The position numbers and the translations under genes are program-made. Under the pieces are notes generated by a model. That model searched no databases and was not told where the DNA came from. It was given only the letters and a program-made list of their open reading frames with translations. Below are positions 5,031 through 9,798 of a DNA stretch of 9,798 nt, piece after piece. The stretch comes from Actinomycetes bacterium (lineage in GTDB: Bacteria > Actinomycetota > Actinomycetes > Mycobacteriales > Micromonosporaceae): the NCBI GenBank assembly GCA_023437285.1, contig JAEZGP010000083.1, forward strand, positions 1 through 9,798. The letters run 5' to 3'. Numbering within the stretch: the stretch's first letter is position 1; the number at the start of each line of letters is the position of its first letter.

Positions 5031-5402
5031 ATGACGGAAGTGGCCAGCGGATCAATGACGGACCAGGCGTGCGCGATCGTGCGCCGGTACGTCGAGGATG
5101 CCCTGTTCGGCGGGGACGAAAGGGCCCTGCGCGAGACCGTTGCCGACGAGTCCCTGCAGGAACGCGCCTGGCTGTTCTGGGCGGCCTTCAGCGAGCGCCA
5201 CCTCTACGGCGTCGACGTGATCTTCGCCAGCGCCGAGGGCGACCGGGTGGCCTGCCATTTCACGGGCAGCCTTGTGCAGGTCGGCCCGTGGGTGACGGCC
5301 GCGATGCCCGCCGCGGGCGGCGGGTTCGTGGCCGCCGAATGCACGGCGATCTACATGCTCAGCGAGGGCCGCATCGCCAACTACCGCGAGACCTGGCGTT
5401 AG
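5031..5402 (+). CDS. SnoaL/NTF2-like small protein
   Basis: This 123-aa protein has the layout of the SnoaL/NTF2-like superfamily. N-terminal helices run ACAIVRRYVEDALFGGDERAL (about 12-32), a His-containing central section (FSERHLYGVDVIFASAEGDRVACHFTG) is given here as 54-80, and paired C-terminal strands end in EGRIANYRETW (112-122). The last motif, glycine then I/V-x-x-Y/W-x-E-x-W, is typical of ester-cyclase-like SnoaL proteins. Substrate and reaction are unknown; many actinobacterial members act on small hydrophobic molecules or have no assigned role. The start at 5031 is set by the GAGGGGG 5 nt upstream. The gene lies 66 bp after tag. Its TAG stop (5400-5402) overlaps the TAA of ku on the other strand, leaving no space for a terminator. 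It is not similar enough to the NTF2-like protein at 1894 to be a recent copy. Confidence 0.75.
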   Translation: MTEVASGSMTDQACAIVRRYVEDALFGGDERALRETVADESLQERAWLFWAAFSERHLYGVDVIFASAEGDRVACHFTGSLVQVGPWVTAAMPAAGGGFVAAECTAIYMLSEGRIANYRETWR

Positions 5403-6454
5403 GCGGACCGCCGCGCCTTCTTCGCGGGCGCCTTCTTGGCCGCGGTCGTCTTCTTCGCCGTCGTCGTCTTCTTCGCGGTCGTCTTCTTGGCGGCCGCCTT
5501 CTTGGGCGTCGCCTCCGCGTCGCCCGCCTCCGCGTCGCCCGACCCCGTATCGGCGGCCTTCGTCGCCTTCTTCGCCGGCGCCTTCTTCGCGGCGGCCTTC
5601 GGCGTCGTCTTCGCCGAGCGGGCCGACGTGATCGGCGTCGGCTCGACCGGCTCGTGCTCGGCGGCCGTACCGCCCGCGCGGGCGGCCTTGGCCCGGTCCA
5701 CGGAGGCGCGCAGCGCCGCCATCAGGTCGATCGCGCCGCTCGGGGCCTCCTCGGTGGCCGGCGGGGCGACCACCTCCTTGCCGCTCACCTTGGCCTCGAT
5801 GACCTGCTGGAGGGCCTCGCGGTAATCGTCGGTGTACTCGTCCGGGCTGAAGTCGGCCGTCATCGAGTCGATCAGCGACGTGGCCATGGCCAGCTCCTGC
5901 GAGCGCACCTTGACGCCCTCGTCGAGGAACCCGAAGTCGGGCGTGCGCACCTCGTCGGGCCACAGCATCGTGTTGAGCACCAGCACGTCGTCGCGGACCC
6001 GCAGCGTGGCCAGCTGCTCGCGCTGGCGCAGCGCCACCTTGACGATCGCGACCCGGTCCGACTCGGCCAGCGCCTCGCGCAGCAGCACGTACGGCTTGGT
6101 GGCCACCTTGTCGGGCTCAAGGTAGTACGCCTTGGCGTAGAGGATCGGGTCGATCTGCTCGGCCGGCACGAACTCCAGGACCTCGATCGCCCGGCTGGTG
6201 CTCAACGGCAGGTCGGCGAAGTCCTCGTCGGTCAGCACGACCATCTCGCCGCCGCCGACGTCGTACCCCTTGGCGATCTCGTCGTACTTGACCTCGTCGC
6301 CGTCGATTTCGCAGACCCGCCGGTAGCGGATGCGGCCCCCGTCGGCGCGGTGCACCTGGTGGAACCGGATGTCCTTCTCCTCGGTCGCCGAGTACAGGCG
6401 TACGGCGATCGATACCAGGCCGAACGAGACCGCACCCTTCCAGATCGCCCGCAT
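5399..6454 (-). CDS. ku: Ku, the DNA end-binding protein of non-homologous end joining
   Basis: This 351-aa protein begins MRAIWKGAVSFGLVSIAVRL, the hallmark start of bacterial Ku. It carries the Ku bridge-and-ring domain to about residue 255, including KVALRQREQLATL (139-151) and ELAMATSLIDSM (187-198). Bacterial Ku forms a homodimer that encircles broken DNA ends and recruits LigD. Beyond the core is a 70-residue tail: a Lys/Ala block (281-299), an acidic spacer (300-315) and a second block (316-351) with six Lys-Lys pairs spaced 5-6 residues apart, similar to histone H1 tails. Lysine-rich Ku tails are known in actinobacteria and add DNA binding. The start has a strong GGGGAGGGGG 5 nt upstream. 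The gene is divergent from the ligase gene, 121 bp between starts, and its stop overlaps the converging SnoaL-like gene. Assignment is firm. Confidence 0.96.
   Translation of the reverse strand: MRAIWKGAVSFGLVSIAVRLYSATEEKDIRFHQVHRADGGRIRYRRVCEIDGDEVKYDEIAKGYDVGGGEMVVLTDEDFADLPLSTSRAIEVLEFVPAEQIDPILYAKAYYLEPDKVATKPYVLLREALAESDRVAIVKVALRQREQLATLRVRDDVLVLNTMLWPDEVRTPDFGFLDEGVKVRSQELAMATSLIDSMTADFSPDEYTDDYREALQQVIEAKVSGKEVVAPPATEEAPSGAIDLMAALRASVDRAKAARAGGTAAEHEPVEPTPITSARSAKTTPKAAAKKAPAKKATKAADTGSGDAEAGDAEATPKKAAAKKTTAKKTTTAKKTTAAKKAPAKKARRSA
5411..5506 (-). repeat. Lys-Lys repeat region in the Ku tail
   Basis: On the minus strand the sequence repeats a GCC-AAG-AAG-like unit that encodes six Lys-Lys pairs at residues 318, 323, 328, 334, 340 and 345, separated by Ala, Thr and Pro. 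Units are 15 or 18 bp. Almost all lysines use AAG. Such arrays can gain or lose units by slippage. Confidence 0.7.
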
Positions 6455-6459
6455 ACGTG

Positions 6460-6469
6460 CCCCCTCCCC
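6460..6469 (-). promoter_or_regulatory. Ribosome binding site of ku
   Basis: Minus-strand GGGGAGGGGG ends 5 nt before the ku ATG (6454-6452). This shows that ku is translated from a leadered mRNA, in contrast to the divergent ligase gene. No clear -10/-35 pair for ku stands out in the 121-bp gap. Confidence 0.65.
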
Positions 6470-6563
6470 ACCGCACCACGCGGCGAGCTGCCGGCTCGAA
6501 TTACCAGCATCGCACGTCAGATACCCACGACAAGGGGCTCGTACCCGTCCGGTTTTGATCGTT

Positions 6564-6569
6564 TACGCT
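6564..6569 (+). promoter_or_regulatory. -10 element TACGCT for the ligase gene
   Basis: TACGCT lies 6 nt before an in-frame GTG at 6576. The six bases between are GGTGAG, which could at most serve as a very close Shine-Dalgarno sequence. The spacing fits a leaderless mRNA starting at that GTG. Confidence 0.45.
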
Positions 6570-6575
6570 GGTGAG

Positions 6576-7586
6576 GTGGCCGGATCGGCACGTGCGAGGC
6601 CCGGGCATCCCGACCGGATGCCCGGCTCCGTGCCGGCGCCCATGCTCGCGACGACCGGCGCGCTGCCGCACGGCCCGGGCTGGGCGTACGAGTTCAAGTG
6701 GGACGGGGTACGGGCCCTGGCCCGCTGCGCCGGCGAACGGTTCAGCCTGTACGCCCGCTCCGGCGCCGAGATCACCCTCGCCTATCCGGAGCTGCGGCGC
6801 CTCGCGGCCGTCCTGGCCGAGGCCGGCGCGGGCGGCGACGCGCTGCTCGACGGGGAGATCATCGCGCTCGGGGCCGACGGCCGGCCCAGCTTCACCGCGC
6901 TGGCCGAGCGCATGCACGTACGGGACACGACAAAGGCCGCCGCGCTGGCCGCCGCACTGCCGGTTACCTATATGATCTTCGATGTGTTGCGCTGGAACGG
7001 CGCCGACCTGACCGGCGCCAGCTACGCCCGCCGGCGCAACCTGCTCGACTCGCTGCCGCTCGACGGGTACGACCGGTGGCTTGTGCCGCCCAGCTTCGAC
7101 GACGGCCCGGCCACCGTGGCCGCCGCCCACGACCTCGCCCTGGAAGGCGTCGTCGCCAAGCGGCTGGCCGCCCCTTACCGCCCCGGCGTACGGACGGCCG
7201 ACTGGATCAAGGTCAAGCGGGAGCACACCGCCGACGTGGTCGTGGGCGGCTGGCGGCCCGGCGTACGGCCGCTCGGCGCGCTCCTGGTCGGCGTGGCTCG
7301 CCCCGACGGCCGGCTCGACTACCGGGGACGCGTCGGCGGCGGCATCTCCGGCGCCGCCCAGCGGCTGCTGTTCGACAGCCTCCGCCCGCTGGTCGCCGCC
7401 GAGGCGCCCTTTGCCACGCCGCTGCCCCGCGAGGACGCCAAGGGGGCCACGTTCGTCCGGCCGGAACTGGTCGTCGAGGTGCGCTACGGGCAGCTCACCC
7501 CCGACGGCCGGCTGCGGTTCCCGAGGTTCGTGCGCGTGCGGCCCGACAAGACACCCCCCGAGACGGCGGACGCCGATGCCGGGTGA
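6576..7586 (+). CDS. ATP-dependent DNA ligase, LigD ligase-domain type
   Basis: This 336-aa protein is a stand-alone LigD-type ligase that seals nicks at ends joined by NHEJ. Motif I is EFKWDGVRAL (39-48), with Lys41 as the adenylated residue. Motif Ia/II is LDGEI (91-95), motif III FDVLRWNG (135-142), motif IV EGVVAKR (190-196) and motif V DWIKVKR (209-215). The OB-fold follows from about 220, with GRVGGGIS (251-258) and the C-terminal RFPRFVRVRPDK (314-325) typical of LigD. No polymerase or phosphoesterase domain is fused, unlike mycobacterial LigD (Pol-PE-Lig). The start is uncertain. GTG 6576 is preferred for the -10 box 6 nt upstream; ATG 6618 would remove 14 residues that lie outside the catalytic domain. 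The gene overlaps the polymerase gene by 11 bp and is divergent from ku. Confidence 0.92.
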   Translation: MAGSARARPGHPDRMPGSVPAPMLATTGALPHGPGWAYEFKWDGVRALARCAGERFSLYARSGAEITLAYPELRRLAAVLAEAGAGGDALLDGEIIALGADGRPSFTALAERMHVRDTTKAAALAAALPVTYMIFDVLRWNGADLTGASYARRRNLLDSLPLDGYDRWLVPPSFDDGPATVAAAHDLALEGVVAKRLAAPYRPGVRTADWIKVKREHTADVVVGGWRPGVRPLGALLVGVARPDGRLDYRGRVGGGISGAAQRLLFDSLRPLVAAEAPFATPLPREDAKGATFVRPELVVEVRYGQLTPDGRLRFPRFVRVRPDKTPPETADADAG

Positions 7587-8460
7587 CCGCGTGCTCGTCG
7601 AGGTCGACGGCCGCGAGCTGGAGCTGTCGAACCTCGACAAGGTGCTCTATCCCCGCGCCGGGTTCACCAAGGGCGAGATGATCGACTACTACGTACGGGT
7701 GGCGCCCGTACTGCTGCCCTACCTGCGCGGTCGCCCACTGACCCGCATCCGCTACCCGAACGGCGTCGCCGGGCAGGGCTTCTTCGAGAAGAACGCCCCC
7801 GCCGGGACCCCCGACTGGGTACGCACCGTGACCCTGCCGGTGCCCGGCTCGACCCGCTCGCGGGAGACCCTCGACTTCGTGGTCGTCGACGACGTCGCCA
7901 CGCTCGTCTGGCTGGCGAACCTCGCCGCGATCGAGCTGCACACGCCGCAGTGGCGGGTGTCCGCCGACGGCGAGCCACGCCCGCCGGATCTGCTCGTCGC
8001 CGACCTCGACCCCGGCCCCGGCACAGGCCTGGCCGAGTGCGGGCTGGTCGCCGTCGCCGCCCGCGAGCGCTTCGCGCTCGACGGGCTGGCGGCCGTGCCG
8101 AAAACCTCCGGCAGGAAGGGCATGCAGCTGGTCTGTCGGCTGCCGGGCACGTCGGGGTCCGACGAGATCAGCGAGTACGCGAAAACTGTCGCCGAGGACC
8201 TCGAGCGTGCCCTGCCCGAACTGGTCGTCTCCCGGATGGCCAGGAACCTGCGCGCCGGCAAGGTCTTCTTCGACTGGAGCCAGAACGCCGCCGCGAAGAC
8301 GACCGTCGCGCCGTACTCGCTGCGGGCCGGCGACGTCCCGACCGTGTCCGCGCCGCTGACCTGGGACGAGGTGGAGACGGGCCGGTTGGTGCCGTTGGGC
8401 CCCGCCGACGTCCTGGCCCGGGTCGCGGCCGAGGGCGACCTCCTCGCCGAGGCGGCCTGA
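7576..8460 (+). CDS. LigD-type primase-polymerase (NHEJ polymerase)
   Basis: This 294-aa protein is a stand-alone LigD polymerase of the archaeo-eukaryotic primase fold, which fills gaps and can add ribonucleotides at broken ends. Conserved blocks are LSNLDKVLYP (17-26), FFEKNAP and TPDWV (69-82), VVVDDVATLVWLANLAAIEL (102-121), the catalytic DLD (143-145) in VADLDPGPG, KTSGRKGMQL (176-185), and KVFFDWSQN (229-237) with the third catalytic Asp at 233, followed by KTTVAPYSLRA (241-251). All three metal-binding acids are present, so it should be active. The length is that of a complete Pol domain alone. ATG 7576 lies 8 bp before the ligase stop, a frame-shifted overlap that implies co-translation. 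Its last codons and stop lie at the start of a 25-26-bp tandem repeat. Confidence 0.93.
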   Translation: MPGDRVLVEVDGRELELSNLDKVLYPRAGFTKGEMIDYYVRVAPVLLPYLRGRPLTRIRYPNGVAGQGFFEKNAPAGTPDWVRTVTLPVPGSTRSRETLDFVVVDDVATLVWLANLAAIELHTPQWRVSADGEPRPPDLLVADLDPGPGTGLAECGLVAVAARERFALDGLAAVPKTSGRKGMQLVCRLPGTSGSDEISEYAKTVAEDLERALPELVVSRMARNLRAGKVFFDWSQNAAAKTTVAPYSLRAGDVPTVSAPLTWDEVETGRLVPLGPADVLARVAAEGDLLAEAA

Positions 8461-8551
8461 CCCCGGCAGATGCCGAGGCGGCTGACTCCGGCAGAGACCG
8501 AGGCGGCCTGACTCCGGCAGAAGCCGAGGGGGCTGACCCCGGCAGATAAGG
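8457..8551 (+). repeat. Tandem repeat of 25-26 bp, about 3.8 copies, at the polymerase stop
   Basis: Units begin at 8457, 8482, 8508 and 8533 with CTGAC[CT]CCGGCAGA, then NNCCGAGG[CG]GG. The fourth is cut after CTGACCCCGGCAGA. The first unit includes the TGA of the polymerase gene. Each full unit holds a short inverted repeat (CGGC-4 nt-GCCG in units 1 and 3), so the RNA could form several small hairpins and act as a weak terminator or a 3' stabiliser. Two units make 51 bp, a multiple of three. This array fills most of the 148-bp gap before the next gene. Confidence 0.8.
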
Positions 8552-8596
8552 TCAGCAATACGGCTGTTTCGGTCATGCGGGGCGCCGGAGTCTGGT

Positions 8597-8602
8597 TAGC
8601 GT
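8597..8602 (+). promoter_or_regulatory. -10 element TAGCGT for the FUSC gene
   Basis: TAGCGT lies 6 nt before ATG 8609, with GGCCCC between and no Shine-Dalgarno sequence, so a leaderless transcript is expected. The hexamer is identical to that of tag. No clear -35 box. Confidence 0.55.
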
Positions 8603-8608
8603 GGCCCC

Positions 8609-9745
8609 ATGCCCGACCTCTCGCGACTTGCCGAGACGTCGAAGCGCACCCTGCGCGGCCGGCGCAAGCGGGTACGGGCGAACCTGCTCGTCGCCGCGCA
8701 GGGCGGGCTGTCCGCCGCGCTGGCCTGGTGGATCTCGGCCGACCTGCTGCACCACTACCAGCCGTTCTTCGCCCCGATCGCCGCCCTGATCGTCATCGGT
8801 ACGCTCGTCGGCGCACGGGTGCGGCGCGCGGTGGAGCTGGTGCTCGGGGTGGCGCTGGGCATCGGGCTCGGCGACCTGCTGATCGTCGTCGTCGGCGTCG
8901 GGCCGGTGCAGCTGGGCCTGGTCGTCAGCCTGGCCATGATCGCGGCGGTGTATCTCGGCGGCGGCGCCATGGTGGTCAGCCAGGCCGCGTCGTCGGCGGT
9001 CCTCGTGACCACGCTGGCCCCGCCCTCGACCGGGGTGTACTTCTCCCGCTTCTTCGACGCGCTCATCGGCGGCGCGGTGGGCATCGCCGTGGTGACGGTG
9101 CTGCTGCCGCTGAACCCGCTGCGCGCGGTCGCCCGGGCAGCCGACCCGGCGATGCGCCGGCTCAGCGGGGCCCTCATGCGCATCCACGAGGCGCTCGGGC
9201 AGCGGGAAGCCGGCTGGGCGCTGGACGCGCTGGACGACCTGCGCGCGGGCGAACGGGACCAGGCAGTGTTCCGCGACGTGCTGCCGGTGGGTCGCGAGAC
9301 GGTCACCCTGGCCCCGGCGTGGTGGCGCTCGCGCGGCGAACTGGCGCAGTACGTCGAGGCGGCGATCCACGTCGACCGGGTATGGCGCAACGTGCGGGTC
9401 ATGGCCCGCCGGGTCGCCTACATGATCGACGACGGCGAGTCCATCCCGCCCGAACTCGTCGCCTCGGTGCGCGAACTGGCCGAGGGGGTGAGCGCGCTGC
9501 GCCGCGACCTCGAGGCCGGCACCGAGCCGGTCGAGTCCCGCCGGTACGCCGTGTCCGCCGTCCGGTACGGCGGCCTGGCGTACCTCAAGCACCTGGACCT
9601 GTCCGGCAACGCGGTCGTCGCCACCATCCGCAACGCCGCCGCCGACCTGCTGGAGGCCGCGGGCGCGAGCCACTCGGAGGCCGATCGGCTGATCCGCCGG
9701 GCGGCGCCGATCACGCGCCTGCCCCGGCCTCCGGTGCACGGTTAG
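8609..9745 (+). CDS. FUSC / aromatic-acid-exporter-like integral membrane protein
   Basis: This 378-aa protein has a short basic N-terminus (KRTLRGRRKRVR), then six hydrophobic segments at about 24-46, 53-70, 74-95, 98-117, 119-137 and 147-168. A soluble, mostly helical cytoplasmic part of about 210 residues follows. This 6-TM plus cytosolic domain design, with PFFAPIAALIVIG at 52-64 and PLNPLRAV at 167-174, is that of the FUSC/ArAE (YhfK-, AaeB-like) group. Known members export aromatic acids or related compounds, but half-size proteins like this (one TM block, not two) mostly have no proven substrate; they may work as dimers. ATG 8609 is chosen for the -10 box 6 nt upstream. The gene has its own promoter and no obvious link to the NHEJ genes before it. 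Its TAG stop is the first half of the -10 box of the next gene. Confidence 0.85.
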   Translation: MPDLSRLAETSKRTLRGRRKRVRANLLVAAQGGLSAALAWWISADLLHHYQPFFAPIAALIVIGTLVGARVRRAVELVLGVALGIGLGDLLIVVVGVGPVQLGLVVSLAMIAAVYLGGGAMVVSQAASSAVLVTTLAPPSTGVYFSRFFDALIGGAVGIAVVTVLLPLNPLRAVARAADPAMRRLSGALMRIHEALGQREAGWALDALDDLRAGERDQAVFRDVLPVGRETVTLAPAWWRSRGELAQYVEAAIHVDRVWRNVRVMARRVAYMIDDGESIPPELVASVRELAEGVSALRRDLEAGTEPVESRRYAVSAVRYGGLAYLKHLDLSGNAVVATIRNAAADLLEAAGASHSEADRLIRRAAPITRLPRPPVHG

Positions 9746-9748
9746 GCT
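9743..9748 (+). promoter_or_regulatory. -10 element TAGGCT overlapping the FUSC stop codon
   Basis: TAGGCT begins with the TAG stop of the FUSC gene and lies 6 nt before ATG 9755. This is the second case in the window where a stop codon provides the TA of a leaderless promoter. Confidence 0.5.
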
Positions 9749-9754
9749 GGCGGC

Positions 9755-9798
9755 ATGACGCTGCCGCCGGACCCCGCCGCCCGCGCGGCGTCGCCAGC
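9755..9798 (+). CDS. Start of an unidentified gene, cut by the right edge
   Basis: Fourteen codons are visible from ATG 9755 (MTLPPDPAARAASP), with a leaderless-type -10 box 6 nt upstream. The peptide is too short to identify a family. It is listed because the start signal repeats the pattern of the other genes. Confidence 0.45.
   Translation, partial: MTLPPDPAARAASP

Noticed and set aside
5436..5825. Plus-strand frame predicting a hydrophobic Phe/Val/Ala protein opposite the Ku tail
   Set aside because: The hydrophobic stretch is the reverse complement of AAG lysine codons (CTT/TTC) in the Ku tail. It has no ribosome binding site, and Ku is certain on the other strand.
8457..8551. Tandem repeat as a CRISPR array
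   Set aside because: Units are directly joined with no unique spacers, and there are no cas genes.
7752..8576. Minus-strand frame with a 17-residue repeat at its N-terminus
   Set aside because: The peptide repeat arises because two units of the 8457-8551 array make 51 bp. The rest lies antisense to the polymerase catalytic motifs.
8573..9739. 388-codon minus-strand frame across the FUSC gene
   Set aside because: It is antisense to a well-formed six-TM membrane protein, is rich in Arg/His/Gln as expected of a shadow frame, and shows no domain.
1..9798. A defence island, prophage or mobile element
   Set aside because: No integrase, transposase, restriction, toxin-antitoxin or phage genes; base composition is uniform and the genes are core-type actinobacterial families.

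Overview
The window is high-GC DNA (third codon positions almost all G or C) with actinobacterial gene content: two LOG-family genes, a FolP2-type dihydropteroate synthase homologue, a DivIVA-domain protein, a 3-methyladenine glycosylase and a Ku/LigD end-joining set. A family such as the Micromonosporaceae is my best guess, from gene order, the split ligase/polymerase genes and frequent GTACGG words. That placement is inference. The window looks chromosomal: there are no transposases, integrases, tRNAs, rRNAs or CRISPR arrays.

Layout. 1-196: 5' end of an unrecognised gene on the minus strand. 382-1883: two overlapping LOG-family genes. 1894-2232: small NTF2-like protein. 2270-3175: folP2-type gene on the minus strand, convergent with the NTF2-like gene. 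3202-4300: DivIVA-domain membrane protein overlapping an SRPBCC-family gene. 4377-4964: tag (3-methyladenine-DNA glycosylase I), with two DnaA-box-like words just upstream. 5031-5402: second NTF2/SnoaL-like gene, whose stop overlaps the stop of ku. 5399-6454: ku on the minus strand. 6576-8460: separate LigD-type ligase and LigD-type polymerase genes, divergent from ku and overlapping each other. 8457-8551: tandem repeat of 25-26 bp. 8609-9745: FUSC-type membrane protein. 9755-9798: first codons of another gene.

How the genes relate. The LOG / folP2 / DivIVA / tag part resembles the mycobacterial Rv1205-folP2-gpgS-Rv1209-tagA neighbourhood, but gpgS is absent here and folP2 points the other way. 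From tag onward the window is a DNA-repair block. Tag removes alkylated adenines. Ku, the polymerase and the ligase together form a bacterial non-homologous end-joining (NHEJ) set, with no phosphoesterase domain in the window.

The most striking pattern is regulatory. Six gene starts have a TA[GC][GC]NT hexamer 6-7 nt before the start codon, which is the signature of leaderless transcription. In two of them the TAG stop codon of the upstream gene is itself the first half of that -10 hexamer. I see no clearly new defence or biosynthetic system.
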